Origin: Variovorax sp. IB41
Lineage (GTDB): Bacteria; Pseudomonadota; Gammaproteobacteria; Burkholderiales; Burkholderiaceae_C
NCBI RefSeq assembly: GCF_016405905.1
Contig: NZ_JAEFCB010000009.1
Coordinates: 186,001-250,000, forward strand
DNA length: 64,000 nucleotides
Reading direction: 5' to 3'
Below are positions 1 to 8,659 of this stretch, piece after piece. Below the pieces are notes generated by a model, which was given only the letters and a program-made list of their open reading frames with translations, was not told the DNA's origin and made no database searches. Numbering within the stretch: position 1 is the first letter of the stretch; every line of letters starts with the position of its first letter. A program made the position numbers and the translations under genes.

Positions 1-23
1 TCTACGGCGTGGATATCAAGTAA
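1..23 (+). CDS. 3' end of an upstream gene (partial)
   Basis: A reading frame open from the window edge ends in Tyr-Gly-Val-Asp-Ile-Lys followed by a TAA stop at 21-23. Only seven codons are visible, so no function can be given. It lies 3 bases before the GTG of the nucleosidase gene, so the two are probably co-transcribed. Confidence 0.4.
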
Positions 24-26
24 ACG

Positions 27-791
27 GTGGCTGCGCCCATCGCCATCGTCGCGGCGATGCACGAGGAGCTGAAGGCGCTCCTCGCGCAGATGCCCGACGA
101 GCAGCGCGTGCGCATTGCCGGGCGCGACTTCTGGGTGGGCCATCTGCATGGCCAGCCGGTGGTCGCGGTGCTGTCGCGCATCGGCAAGGTGGCGGCGGCG
201 GTCACGGCGACGATGCTGCTCGAACGCTTCGCCGTGCGGGGCATCGTGTTCAGCGGTGTTGCGGGCGGGCTCGCGCCGGGCGTGAATGTGGGCGATGTGG
301 TCGTGGCGACCGAACTGCTTCAGCACGACATGGACGCCTCGCCCCTCTTTCCGAAATACGAAGTGCCGTTGATGGGCCTTTCGCGTTTCGCGACCGACGC
401 TGCGATCAGCGATTCGCTGGTTGCCGTCGCCGAAGAGGCACTGCGCGATCCGGTGGCGTTGGTGGGGCAAGGCGCTGTCGATGAGTTCGGCCTTCGTTCA
501 CCGAAGGTGCATCGCGGGCTGCTGGTGAGCGGTGACCGCTTCGTCTCGACCGCCGCAGAGAGCGACGCGCTGCGCCGCCAACTGCCCGATGCACTCGCCG
601 TGGAAATGGAAGGCGCCGCGGTGGCGCAGGTGTGCCACGACTACGGCGTGCCCTTCGCGGCGATGCGGACGATTTCAGACCGCGCCGACGATGAAGCCCA
701 CGGCGACTTCGCGCGCTTCGTCGCCGAGGTCGCGAGCCGCTACAGCCTCGCGCTGGTCGGCGCGTGGCTCGCGCGGCAACCGGCTACTTGA
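27..791 (+). CDS. mtnN: 5'-methylthioadenosine/S-adenosylhomocysteine nucleosidase
   Basis: This 254-residue protein fits the MTA/SAH nucleosidase family, which hydrolyses methylthioadenosine and S-adenosylhomocysteine to adenine and the thioribose or ribosyl-homocysteine moiety in the cytoplasm. Family motifs visible are the N-terminal IVAAMHEEL (substrate-contacting acidic residues), FSGVAGGL, VEMEGAAVAQ around residue 193, and ISDRAD, whose last Asp matches the catalytic general acid. The start is GTG at 27; an ATG at 57 would delete the first beta strand and is less likely. At its 3' end it overlaps the convergent corA gene by 8 bases. The family assignment is firm; substrate preference within the purine nucleosidase superfamily is inferred. 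Confidence 0.85.
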   Translation: MAAPIAIVAAMHEELKALLAQMPDEQRVRIAGRDFWVGHLHGQPVVAVLSRIGKVAAAVTATMLLERFAVRGIVFSGVAGGLAPGVNVGDVVVATELLQHDMDASPLFPKYEVPLMGLSRFATDAAISDSLVAVAEEALRDPVALVGQGAVDEFGLRSPKVHRGLLVSGDRFVSTAAESDALRRQLPDALAVEMEGAAVAQVCHDYGVPFAAMRTISDRADDEAHGDFARFVAEVASRYSLALVGAWLARQPAT

Positions 792-1770
792 GCCAGCCGC
801 GCCGGCGGAAGTACCACATCGGCACCAGCGCGCTCGCAGCCATCAGCACGATGGCGTACGGATAGCCCATGGCCCAGTCGAGCTCGGGCATGAACTTGAA
901 GTTCATGCCGTAGATGCTCGCGATCAGCGTGGGCGGCAAGAGCGCCACGCTCGCCACCGAGAAGATCTTGATGGTCTTGTTCTGGTTGATGTTGATGAAA
1001 CCGACGGTCGCATCCATCAGGAAGTTGATCTTGTCGAAGAGGAAGGCCGTGTGGTTGTCCAGCGATTCGATGTCGCGCAGGATCTGCCGCGCCTCCTCGA
1101 ACTGCTCGGCGTTGAGCATCTTGCTGCGCATCATGAAGCTGACCGCGCGGCGCGTGTCCATCACGTTGCGGCGGATGCGCCCGTTCAAGTCTTCCTGCCG
1201 CGCGATGAGGCCGAGCACTTCGCCGGCCAGCTCGTCGGTGACGTTGCCCGAGAGCACTTTCTTGCCCGCCACCTCGAGCTCGTCGTAGATGTTCTCCAGC
1301 GTGTCGGCCGAGTATTCGGCGTCGGCGTCGAAGAGCTTGAGCATCACTTCCTTCGCGTCTTCGATCAGCCCCGGCGCGCGGCGCGCGCGCATGCGCAGAA
1401 GGCGGAACACGGGCACGTCCTCGTCGTGGATCGAGAACAGCACGCCGCGGCTGCGCAGATCGGTGTTGTGCTGGTTGAGGATGAACGCCACGCGCACCGT
1501 GCGCGGGTCTTCGTCGTCGTCGATCAAAAAGTCGGAGCGGATGTGCAGCTCGCCGTTGTCTTCCTCGTAGAAGCGGGCGGATTCCTCGATGTCCTCGTCC
1601 ATCGCGTCTTCGGGAATCGAGAGGCCGTAGTACTGCTTGATCCAGCGCTTTTCCTCGAGCGTGGGCGATTCGAGGTCGACCCAGATCGGCTGGAACTTGG
1701 AGAGCTCTTCCAGCGACTCGATCTCTTCCTGGACGAGGCGGCCGTTGGCGAGCGTAAAGATATTGAGCAT
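784..1770 (-). CDS. corA: Magnesium/cobalt transporter CorA
   Basis: This 328-residue inner-membrane channel protein imports Mg2+ (and Co2+ or Ni2+). The long acidic cytoplasmic N-terminal region is followed by two C-terminal membrane segments, with the signature YGMNF closing the first one at about residue 290 and a basic tail (FRRRGWLK) at the end. Length is typical of the family. A purine-rich GGGAG lies about 6-10 bases upstream of the ATG at 1770. The stop codon lies inside the last codons of the convergent nucleosidase gene, so no separate terminator fits between the two. Confidence 0.93.
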   Translation of the reverse strand: MLNIFTLANGRLVQEEIESLEELSKFQPIWVDLESPTLEEKRWIKQYYGLSIPEDAMDEDIEESARFYEEDNGELHIRSDFLIDDDEDPRTVRVAFILNQHNTDLRSRGVLFSIHDEDVPVFRLLRMRARRAPGLIEDAKEVMLKLFDADAEYSADTLENIYDELEVAGKKVLSGNVTDELAGEVLGLIARQEDLNGRIRRNVMDTRRAVSFMMRSKMLNAEQFEEARQILRDIESLDNHTAFLFDKINFLMDATVGFININQNKTIKIFSVASVALLPPTLIASIYGMNFKFMPELDWAMGYPYAIVLMAASALVPMWYFRRRGWLK

Positions 1771-1983
1771 GGGCTCACTCCCGGGGATGACTGAACGGTG
1801 GGCGAGGGAGGGGCGCTTTCAATTCCCGGGCCCGGCGCGAGCGCGTCAGAAGGGAGTTGAAAGCTGCCGAGACGGGGCGGTTTCCATGGGGGAGTCTCCG
1901 GTTGCAGCGAGGCGCGATTATGTCACCGGCCACAGGGCGGCAACCTGACCGAACTGGACGGACATACAGTAAAGTCGTGCCCC
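1771..1983. other. Divergent intergenic region corA / helicase
   Basis: This 213-base gap must hold the promoters of both divergent genes. On the plus strand a TACAGT at 1965-1970 could be a -10 box for the helicase gene, but I see no convincing -35 at the right distance. No repeat or RNA gene is evident. Confidence 0.3.
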
Positions 1984-4101
1984 ATGCAGACCGCTGCGAC
2001 CCCCGTTTTTTCCGCTGCGCCAAAGACGCAAGCCGAGCGCCTGGCCGCGGCGTTGGCCACGCTCAACGACGACCAGCGCGCGGCGGTCGAGCACGGCGTG
2101 GGCGCCGCGGTGGCCGACGATCACCGCCCGCTGTTGGTGATTGCCGGCGCCGGCTCCGGCAAGACCAGCACGCTGGCGCACCGCGTGGCGCACCTGATCG
2201 CGGATGGCGTCGATCCGCAGCGGCTGCTGCTGCTGACCTTCTCGCGCCGCGCCGCGCAGGAGATGGAGCGCCGCGCGGGCCAGGTGCTGGCGCGCGTGCT
2301 CGGGCTGAAGTCGGAGCGGCCGCCCGCGCTGCCGTGGGCCGGCACCTTCCATGGCATCGGGGCGCGCCTCTTGCGCGAGTACGCGCCGCAGATCGGCCTG
2401 GACGAGAGCTTCACGATCCACGACCGCGGCGACGCCGAGGACCTCATGGGGCTGGTGCGCCACGAGCTGGGCCTGTCGTCCACGGTGAACCGCTTCCCGC
2501 GCAAGGGCACGTGCCTGTCGATCTACTCGCGCTGCGTGAACACGCGCGCCTCGGTGGCCGAGGTGCTGAAGGAAGCCTTTCCTTGGTGCGGCGAATGGGA
2601 GGCCGAGCTCAAGAGGCTGTTCAGTGCCTACGTCGAGGCCAAGCAGCAGCAGAACGTGCTCGACTACGACGACCTGCTGCTCTACTGGGCCGAGATGGTC
2701 GCGGAGCCCGCGCTGGCCGAGGCCGTGGGCGCGCGCTTCGACCATGTGCTGGTCGACGAGTACCAGGACACCAACCTGCTGCAGGCCTCGATCCTTCTCG
2801 CGATGAAGCCCGACGGGCGCGGCGTCACGGTGGTGGGGGACGATGCGCAGTCGATCTACTCGTTCCGCGGCGCGACGGTGCGCAACATCCTGGATTTTCC
2901 GGCGCAGTTCAGCCAGGCCGCGCGGGTGGTCACGCTGGAGCGCAACTACCGCTCGACGCAGCCGATCCTGGACGTGTCGAACCGCGTGATCGCGCAAGCC
3001 GCCGAGCGGCACGCCAAGACGCTCTGGACCGACAAGCCCTCCGCCGGCAAGCCGCAGATCGTGCTGGTGCCCGACGAAGCGGGGCAGGCGCGCTGGGTGG
3101 CCGACAAGGTGCTCGCGCACCGCGAGGGTGGGCTCGCGCTCAAGTCGCAGGCGGTGCTGTTTCGCACCTCGTCGCACAGCGCGGCGCTCGAGTTGGAACT
3201 GGCGCGCCGCAACATCCCGTTCGTGAAGTTCGGCGGCCTCAAGTTTCTCGAGGCGTCGCATGTGAAGGACCTGCTCGCGGTGCTGCGCTTCGCCGAGAAC
3301 CCGCGCGGGCGCATGGCGGGGTTTCGCGTCACGCAGTTGATTCCGGGCATCGGGCCCGTCACGGGTACGCGGTTGCTCGATGCGATGGACCAGGCGGCCG
3401 ACCCGGCCGTGGCCGTGCGCGACTTCGTGCCGCCGTCCGCGGCGCGCGAGCAGTGGGCGGGCTTTGCCGAGACTTATGCCGCGTTGCGCGCGCCGTCGCT
3501 GGCGTGGCCGGCCGATGTCGAGCTGGCGATGGACTGGTACCTGCCGCACCTGGAGCGGCTCTACGAGGACACCTCCGGCGTGCGCCGCCAGGACGTGGAG
3601 CAGCTGGTGCGCCTGGCCGCAGGCTATGGCTCGCGCGAGCGCTTCCTGACCGAGCTCACGCTCGATCCGCCCGAGGCCACGAGCGATCGCCCCGGGCCGC
3701 CGCTCTTGGACGAGGACTACCTGATCCTCTCCACCATCCATTCGGCCAAGGGCCAGGAGTGGAACTCGGTGCACGTGCTCAACGTGGTCGACGGCTGCCT
3801 GCCGGCCGACGTGGCGCAGAGCGCGCACGAACTGGAGGAAGAACGGCGCTTGCTCTACGTCGCGATGACGCGGGCCCGCGACCATCTGCACCTCCTCGTG
3901 CCGCAGCGCTTCTACATCACGCAGCAGGCGGTGCGGGGCGACCGGCACCTGTACGCGAACCGCACGCGCTTCATCACCGAATCGGATCTGGCGGGCTTCG
4001 AGCAGCAGACCTGGCCGCCACCGCCGGTTCGCGCGCCCGCCGTGCCGCCGCCTACTGCCGTGATCGATCTGCGCAACCGCATGCGCGCGGCCTGGCGCTG
4101 A
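1984..4101 (+). CDS. UvrD/Rep/PcrA-family ATP-dependent DNA helicase
   Basis: This 705-residue superfamily 1A helicase would unwind DNA 3'-5' in repair or replication restart. Motifs run in canonical order: Walker A in VIAGAGSGKTSTLAHR (about residue 55), motif Ia LLTFSRRAAQEM, Walker B LVDEYQDTN (about 258), motif III VVGDDAQSIYSFRGA, motif IV ERNYRSTQ, motif V STIHSAKGQEW (about 582), and motif VI EERRLLYVAMTRARDHL (about 622). It is slightly shorter than E. coli UvrD (720 residues) and lacks an obvious Tudor-like C-terminal domain, so it is a paralogue or Rep-like enzyme rather than clearly the mismatch-repair UvrD. The ATG at 1984 is used. Confidence 0.85.
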   Translation: MQTAATPVFSAAPKTQAERLAAALATLNDDQRAAVEHGVGAAVADDHRPLLVIAGAGSGKTSTLAHRVAHLIADGVDPQRLLLLTFSRRAAQEMERRAGQVLARVLGLKSERPPALPWAGTFHGIGARLLREYAPQIGLDESFTIHDRGDAEDLMGLVRHELGLSSTVNRFPRKGTCLSIYSRCVNTRASVAEVLKEAFPWCGEWEAELKRLFSAYVEAKQQQNVLDYDDLLLYWAEMVAEPALAEAVGARFDHVLVDEYQDTNLLQASILLAMKPDGRGVTVVGDDAQSIYSFRGATVRNILDFPAQFSQAARVVTLERNYRSTQPILDVSNRVIAQAAERHAKTLWTDKPSAGKPQIVLVPDEAGQARWVADKVLAHREGGLALKSQAVLFRTSSHSAALELELARRNIPFVKFGGLKFLEASHVKDLLAVLRFAENPRGRMAGFRVTQLIPGIGPVTGTRLLDAMDQAADPAVAVRDFVPPSAAREQWAGFAETYAALRAPSLAWPADVELAMDWYLPHLERLYEDTSGVRRQDVEQLVRLAAGYGSRERFLTELTLDPPEATSDRPGPPLLDEDYLILSTIHSAKGQEWNSVHVLNVVDGCLPADVAQSAHELEEERRLLYVAMTRARDHLHLLVPQRFYITQQAVRGDRHLYANRTRFITESDLAGFEQQTWPPPPVRAPAVPPPTAVIDLRNRMRAAWR

Positions 4102-4419
4102 AGCGGCTGGCCCTTCGCCCGGCAGGGTCACCGGGCAAAAAGCTCGTTAACACTTGCTGGCAAAGCGCCACGAAGGCGGGCCAACATGCGCGGGCAGCTA
4201 TGGATTCGATAGCGGATTGAAGCAGGCCCCGGGCGCCCCCGCCACCCGGAGAACCCAGGTATTGCAATACCGTGACAGCTTGGGCATAGTGAATCGACCG
4301 ACCCCTCTTTCTCCCCCTTCTTCTCCCTCTCCCACCGCACCACACCTCTCGTTTCGCCGGCCACGCTCCATTCCGGAGCGGGGTCATTTCCCCAACCGTC
4401 AATTCTCAGGAGGTCATTC
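4102..4419. other. Non-coding leader region upstream of hpf
   Basis: The 318-base gap holds no convincing gene. Its latter part is a pyrimidine-rich leader (about 4303-4350). A possible sigma-70 promoter is TTGCAA at 4262-4267 with CATAGT at 4285-4290 (17-base spacing), which would give a leader of roughly 120 bases for hpf. A strong ribosome-binding site AGGAGGT sits at 4409-4415, just before the hpf ATG. Confidence 0.4.
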
Positions 4420-4749
4420 ATGAATTTGACGATCAGCGGTCATCACCTCGACGTCACCCCTGCCTTGCGCACCTACGTCACGAGCAAGCTGGACCGGATC
4501 ACACGGCATTTCGACCAGGTGGTCGATGTGAAGGTGATCCTCACGGTGGAAAAGCAGAAGGAAAAGGAACGCCGCCAAAGGGCGGAGTGCAACATTCACG
4601 TCAAGGGCAATGACATGTTCGCGGAGTCGAGCCACGCTGATCTCTACGCTGCGGTCGATGAACTGGTCGACAAGCTCGACCGCCAGGTGGTTCGCCACAA
4701 GGACCGACTGCAGGACCACCATCACATGGCGCCCAAGCGCGTGATGTGA
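4420..4749 (+). CDS. hpf: Ribosome hibernation promoting factor (short HPF/RaiA family)
   Basis: This 109-residue small protein of the HPF/YfiA family binds the 30S subunit near the decoding centre and promotes formation of inactive ribosomes in stationary phase. The N-terminal MNLTISGHHLDVTPALRTYV and the basic LDRQVVRHKDR helix match the family. There is no long C-terminal extension, so it is the short form. It has a near-perfect Shine-Dalgarno sequence and is followed by a UUCG-loop terminator. It precedes ptsN and hprK, a common proteobacterial order, but no rpoN gene lies immediately upstream as it often does elsewhere. Confidence 0.93.
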   Translation: MNLTISGHHLDVTPALRTYVTSKLDRITRHFDQVVDVKVILTVEKQKEKERRQRAECNIHVKGNDMFAESSHADLYAAVDELVDKLDRQVVRHKDRLQDHHHMAPKRVM

Positions 4750-4787
4750 GCACCGGGCGAGGCCCTTCCTGGGGCCGCTCGCACCAC

Positions 4788-4814
4788 AGGCCGCCTTCGG
4801 GCGGCCTTTTGCTT
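4788..4814 (+). terminator. Rho-independent terminator after hpf
   Basis: The stem AGGCCGCC (4788-4795) pairs with GGCGGCCT (4800-4807) across a TTCG loop, followed by TTTT and, after GC, a further T run. This is a textbook intrinsic terminator separating hpf from ptsN, so ptsN probably has its own promoter. Confidence 0.85.
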
Positions 4815-4964
4815 TTCCGACTGTGGCCCAGGGACTTTGGGGTTTCTTTCTGGCTTCTGCCTAGGCGCAGCGAGGCCTCCGGGCAACATGTAAACAGAAA
4901 GTAGGTAGGGGGACTGGGGGTTTTTACCAACCGGGTGCATAATCGCCCCCGCTCTGCCCCCACC

Positions 4965-5432
4965 ATGAATCGCCTCGCGTCCATCCTGCCGCCCGCCCAA
5001 GTGCTTGTGAGCGTTGACGCTACCAGCAAGAAACGTGCTTTCGAAGAAGCTGGCCTTCTGTTCGAAAGCCTTCACGGCCTGGGACGCGCCCTGATCACCG
5101 ACAGCCTCTTTGCGCGCGAGCGCCTCGGCTCCACCGGCCTCGGTCACGGCGTTGCGATTCCACATGGCCGCATCAAGGGCCTGAAGGCCCCGATGGCCGC
5201 GGTGTTCCAGCTGGCCAACCCCATCGGTTTCGATGCCCCGGACGAGCAGCCCGTCGCCCTCCTGATCTTTCTCTTGGTGCCCGAAGCGGCCACGCAGAAG
5301 CACCTGGAAATCCTCTCTGAAATCGCCGAACTGCTGAGCGATGCCAGCCTGCGCGAACAGATCAAGTCCAGCACCGATGCGGCCGCGCTCCACGGCCTGA
5401 TCGCCGGCTGGCAGTCGACCCAAGTCGCATAA
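4965..5432 (+). CDS. ptsN: Nitrogen-PTS EIIA component PtsN
   Basis: This 155-residue EIIA-Ntr protein is the terminal phospho-acceptor of the regulatory nitrogen phosphotransferase system; it adjusts potassium uptake and other targets rather than transporting sugar. The phosphorylation-site context GLGHGVAIPHGRIKG is intact (about residues 61-75). I chose the ATG at 4965 because the family begins at MNRLxxILPPAQV. The frame is open upstream to a GTG at 4935, but that GTG overlaps a TGCATAAT that looks like an extended -10 promoter element (4936-4943), which would place transcription start just before 4965. A potassium transporter gene (kup) is elsewhere in this window; a functional link is only a general expectation. 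Confidence 0.92.
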   Translation: MNRLASILPPAQVLVSVDATSKKRAFEEAGLLFESLHGLGRALITDSLFARERLGSTGLGHGVAIPHGRIKGLKAPMAAVFQLANPIGFDAPDEQPVALLIFLLVPEAATQKHLEILSEIAELLSDASLREQIKSSTDAAALHGLIAGWQSTQVA

Positions 5433-5437
5433 AGGTG

Positions 5438-5535
5438 ACTCGCCCCCAGGCTTCGCGCATTTCGTGTCGCTTCGCCAACCCCCTTCCGGGGCAATACCAG
5501 CGGCCCGGCAAAGCCGGTTCCGCGGTATTCTGGCC
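5438..5535. repeat. Palindromic intergenic repeat between ptsN and hprK
   Basis: The gap carries a block beginning CCCCCAGGCTTCGCGC, then a strong hairpin from AATACC (5493-5498) to GGTATT (5524-5529) with an inner CCGGC/GCCGG stem. It resembles the block at 8567-8650 and looks like a genome-wide Comamonadaceae intergenic repeat. It may act as an attenuator or RNA-stability element in the ptsN-hprK transcript. Confidence 0.6.
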
Positions 5536-5573
5536 TGCTTCCAACTAGGCGCCGCGCGCCGCCTCCTGAACGC

Positions 5574-6533
5574 ATGAAGCCGACCGTCATCAGCGCCGAT
5601 GCCATGTTCGAGGAGTTCCGCGGGTCGCTCCGCTGGGAATGGCTCGCGGGGCTCGGCGCTTCGGAGCGCCAGTTCGATCCCGAAGTCATCAGCCGCGCCC
5701 AGTCGGCCGCGGACCTGGTCGGCTACCTCAACTACATCCACCCGTACCGCGTGCAGATCCTGGGCGCCCGCGAGGTGGCTTACCTCACGCGCGGAAGCCC
5801 CGACGACTGCGCGCGCCGCATCGCCCGCATCGTCACGCTGGAGCCGCCGATGCTGGTGCTGGCCGACGGCCAGGCGCCGCCGGACGAACTGCTGTCGATC
5901 TGCGAGCGCGCGCAGCTGCCGCTCTTCGCCACGCGCGAATCGTCGGCCTTCGTGATCGACCTGCTGCGCGCCTACCTGTCCAAGCATTTCGCCGAGCGCA
6001 CCTCGATGCACGGCGTGTTCATGGACATCCTGGGCATGGGCGTGATGATCACGGGCGAGTCGGGCCTCGGCAAAAGCGAGCTCGGCCTGGAGCTGATCTC
6101 GCGCGGCAACGGCTTGGTGGCCGACGATGCGGTCGACCTCTACCGCATCAACCAGAACACTATCGAAGGGCGTTGCCCGGATCTGCTGCTGAACCTGCTG
6201 GAAGTGCGCGGCATCGGCCTCCTGGACATCCGCGCGATCTTCGGCGAGACGGCGGTGCGCCGGAAGATGCGCTTGAAGCTCATCGTGCACCTGGTGCGGC
6301 GCGACAGCTTCGAGCGCGACTACGAGCGCATGCCCTCGGCGCCGCTCACGCAGGACGTGCTGGGCATTCCGGTGCGCAAGGTCATCATCCAGGTGGTGGC
6401 GGGGCGAAACATCGCCGTGCTGGTAGAGGCGGCCGTGCGCAATTCGATCCTGCAGCTGCGGGGCATCGACACCTATGCGGATTTCGTGGCGCGCCACCAC
6501 AAGGCGATGGAAAGCGGGCGCGACGGCGACTGA
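5574..6533 (+). CDS. hprK: HPr kinase/phosphorylase
   Basis: This 319-residue bifunctional enzyme phosphorylates and dephosphorylates a serine of the PTS phosphocarrier HPr. The P-loop GESGLGKSELGLELI lies at about residues 160-174, followed by the family signature region LLNLLEVRGIGLLDIRAIFG (about 205-224). The N-terminal domain is present and total length is normal. It follows ptsN, separated by a palindromic repeat. In proteobacteria with an incomplete PTS it is thought to serve regulation rather than carbon catabolite repression; HPr itself is not in this window. Confidence 0.95.
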   Translation: MKPTVISADAMFEEFRGSLRWEWLAGLGASERQFDPEVISRAQSAADLVGYLNYIHPYRVQILGAREVAYLTRGSPDDCARRIARIVTLEPPMLVLADGQAPPDELLSICERAQLPLFATRESSAFVIDLLRAYLSKHFAERTSMHGVFMDILGMGVMITGESGLGKSELGLELISRGNGLVADDAVDLYRINQNTIEGRCPDLLLNLLEVRGIGLLDIRAIFGETAVRRKMRLKLIVHLVRRDSFERDYERMPSAPLTQDVLGIPVRKVIIQVVAGRNIAVLVEAAVRNSILQLRGIDTYADFVARHHKAMESGRDGD

Positions 6534-6552
6534 CGCCGTCTTCGTCGACCGT

Positions 6553-6972
6553 TCAGCGCTTCGCTACGCAGTCGCCGCAGAGGCCGTAAAGCGACATGGC
6601 GTGGTCCTGCAGGATCCAGCCCTTGTCCTTGGAAATCATCTGCTGGCGGCGCTCGATCTCGGCGTCGTAGAACTCCTCGACCTTGCCGCACGAGGTGCAG
6701 ATCAGGTGGTCGTGGTGGGTGCCTTCGTTGAGTTCGTAGACTGCCTTGCCGCTCTCGAAGTGGCTGCGCTCCAGGATGCCGGCCTGCTCGAACTGCGTGA
6801 GCACGCGGTAGACGGTGGCCAGGCCGATGTCGGAATGCTCGTTGAGCAGCACGCGAAACACGTCTTCGGCCGTCATGTGCCGCTGGCTGCCGGTCTGGAA
6901 GATTTCCAGAATCTTCAGGCGTGGCAAGGTGGCCTTGAGGCCGGTATTCTTGAGTTCGTCGATATTGGCCAT
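6553..6972 (-). CDS. fur: Ferric uptake regulator Fur
   Basis: This 139-residue metal-dependent repressor binds Fe2+ and represses iron-uptake genes. It has the winged-helix N-terminus (LKATLPRLKILEIFQ, TAEDVFRVLLNEHSDIGLATVYRVL), the HHDHLIC metal-binding segment, and two CxxC motifs (CTSC at about 93-96 and CGDC at 132-135). It is divergent from bamE with 89 bases between start codons and convergent with hprK with a 19-base gap. A good Fur box lies in front of the TonB receptor at 43.2 kb, a plausible target. Confidence 0.95.
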   Translation of the reverse strand: MANIDELKNTGLKATLPRLKILEIFQTGSQRHMTAEDVFRVLLNEHSDIGLATVYRVLTQFEQAGILERSHFESGKAVYELNEGTHHDHLICTSCGKVEEFYDAEIERRQQMISKDKGWILQDHAMSLYGLCGDCVAKR

Positions 6973-7023
6973 TGATGGTTCCTGCGCCCTGTGCTGCGGT
7001 CAGGTCCTGAAAAGGTCAGCCGC

Positions 7024-7029
7024 TACAAT
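7024..7029 (+). promoter_or_regulatory. Candidate -10 box for bamE
   Basis: TACAAT matches the sigma-70 -10 consensus at five of six positions and lies 33 bases before the bamE ATG in the fur-bamE divergent gap. No good -35 hexamer is visible at 16-18 bases, so the call is tentative. Confidence 0.4.
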
Positions 7030-7061
7030 GGCCGATCATATCGCTACCCCCTTTTCCTCCC

Positions 7062-7616
7062 ATGCCTGCCATTCTCCAACGCCGTCCCTGGCTGCTGGCT
7101 GCTGCCGTCGCCGCGACGCTCTGCCTCGGTGCCTGCAGCGGTTTCAGCGATCGCACGCGGGGCGCGCTGTCCGCGATCACGCCCTACAAGGTCGAAGTGG
7201 TCCAGGGCAATTTCGTGTCGAAGGAACAGGTCGCGGCGCTCAAGCCCGGCATGTCCCGCCAGCAGGTGCGTGAAATCCTCGGCACTTCGCTGCTGAGCGA
7301 CGTGTTCCACGCCAACCGCTGGGACTACGTGTTCACCATCCGCCGCCAGGGCGTCGAGCCCCAGGAACGGCGCCTGACGGTGTTCTTCAACGGCGAGCTG
7401 CTGGACCGCTTCGAAGGCGGCGAGATGCCCAGCGAAGAAGAATTCGTCGCCACGCTCGATACCCGCAAGAAATCCGGCAAGGTGCCCCCGCTGGAGGCCA
7501 CCGAAGACGAGCTCAAGAAATTCGCGCCGGCCAAGGATGAGAAAGCCGACGCCGCCGCATCGGCCGCCGTGCCGCCGCTGCCGGCCGCCTACCCCCCGCT
7601 CGAAGCCGCGCGCTGA
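7062..7616 (+). CDS. bamE: Outer membrane protein assembly factor BamE (SmpA/OmlA lipoprotein)
   Basis: This 184-residue lipoprotein belongs to the BAM complex that folds outer-membrane beta-barrels. A hydrophobic signal ends in the lipobox LGAC with Cys25 as the lipidated residue. The SmpA/OmlA core follows, including VVQGNFVSKEQVAALKPGMS and the strand region RWDYVFTIRRQG. The C-terminal third is Ala/Pro/Lys-rich and low complexity (about residues 150-184), longer than in E. coli BamE (113 residues). The order fur|bamE-dapB is common in Burkholderiales. Confidence 0.92.
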   Translation: MPAILQRRPWLLAAAVAATLCLGACSGFSDRTRGALSAITPYKVEVVQGNFVSKEQVAALKPGMSRQQVREILGTSLLSDVFHANRWDYVFTIRRQGVEPQERRLTVFFNGELLDRFEGGEMPSEEEFVATLDTRKKSGKVPPLEATEDELKKFAPAKDEKADAAASAAVPPLPAAYPPLEAAR

Positions 7617-7717
7617 GCGCAGCAGGAGCGGGCGGCGCCCGCCGAGTCAGGCGGCGTCCGTCCGGTGCCCTTCTTGGTTCCCAGTGGCCTGCGGGCCATC
7701 TTGAAGACTGAATCCGC

Positions 7718-8560
7718 GTGACCGAACCTACCTCTTCCTCTCTTTCCGCCACCCCCGCGCTGCGCCGCATCGCCATCGCCGGCGCCTCGGGCCGCATGGG
7801 CCACATGCTGATCGAGGCCGTGCGCAACGCCCCCGACTGCCGCCTGGCCGGCGCCCTGGACATCGCCGGCAGCGAGGCCATCGGCGCCGACGCCGCGGCG
7901 TTTCTGGGCTTCACGAGCGGCGTGCCCATCGTGGCGGACCTGCGCACGGGCCTTGCGGACGCGCAGGTGCTCATCGACTTCACCCGCCCCGAAGGCACGC
8001 TCGCGCACCTGGCGATCTGCCGCGAGCTCGGCGTGCAGGCGGTCATCGGCACCACCGGCTTCAGCGATGCGCAGAAGGCCGAGATCGCCGAGATCGCCAA
8101 GGACGTCGCGATCATGCTGGCCCCCAACATGAGCGTGGGCGTCAACGTCGCCTTCAAACTGCTCGAGATGGCGGCCAAGGCGATGGCGACCGGCTACGAC
8201 ATCGAGATCATCGAGGCCCACCACCGCCACAAGGTCGATGCGCCCTCGGGCACAGCGCTCAAGATGGGCGAAGTGATCGCCGACGCGCTGGGCCGCGACC
8301 TGAAGGACTGCGCCGTCTATGCCCGCGAAGGCATCACCGGCGAGCGCGACCCCTCGACCATCGGTTTCTCGGCCATCCGCGGCGGCGACATCGTGGGCGA
8401 CCACACGGTGCTTTTCGCCGGCATCGGCGAGCGCATCGAGATCACGCACAAGTCGTCCAGCCGCGTCACTTACGCGCAGGGCGCCCTGCGCGCGGTGCGC
8501 TTCCTGGCCGGTCAAAAGTCCGGCCTCTTCGACATGTACGACGTGCTCGGCCTGCGCTGA
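7718..8560 (+). CDS. dapB: 4-hydroxy-tetrahydrodipicolinate reductase
   Basis: This 280-residue enzyme carries out the NAD(P)H-dependent reduction step of lysine and diaminopimelate synthesis. Visible are the nucleotide-binding GASGRMG (about residues 21-27), the signature EIIEAHHRHKVDAPSGTALKMGE with the catalytic His and substrate-binding Lys (about 166-188), and the C-terminal ITHKSSSR. The start is the GTG at 7718, giving a short polar N-terminal extension before the Rossmann strand. It lies 101 bases after bamE and shares its direction. Confidence 0.95.
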   Translation: MTEPTSSSLSATPALRRIAIAGASGRMGHMLIEAVRNAPDCRLAGALDIAGSEAIGADAAAFLGFTSGVPIVADLRTGLADAQVLIDFTRPEGTLAHLAICRELGVQAVIGTTGFSDAQKAEIAEIAKDVAIMLAPNMSVGVNVAFKLLEMAAKAMATGYDIEIIEAHHRHKVDAPSGTALKMGEVIADALGRDLKDCAVYAREGITGERDPSTIGFSAIRGGDIVGDHTVLFAGIGERIEITHKSSSRVTYAQGALRAVRFLAGQKSGLFDMYDVLGLR

Positions 8561-8566
8561 AATGAC

Positions 8567-8650
8567 GGCCCCCCGGCTTGCCACTTCGTGTGCGTCGCCA
8601 CCCCCCGTGGGTGAGGCGCGACTCGCCTTGGGGCGGCCCGGCGGCGGCCG
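8567..8650. repeat. GC-rich palindromic intergenic repeat between dapB and exbB
   Basis: A block running from GGCCCCCCGGCTTGCC to GGGGCGGCCCGGCGG has complementary ends. It shares the phrase C-GGCTT, TTCGTGT, then CGTCGCC or GCTTCGCC with the repeat at 5438-5535. It fills almost the whole dapB-exbB gap, so it may be transcribed as part of the operon message. Confidence 0.5.
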
Positions 8651-8659
8651 CAACACCCG

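Noticed and set aside
1857..4220. Long frames overlapping the helicase gene (787 and 737 residues)
   Set aside because: High-GC shadow frames; Arg/Ala/Gly-rich composition with no motifs, while the helicase frame has all family motifs.
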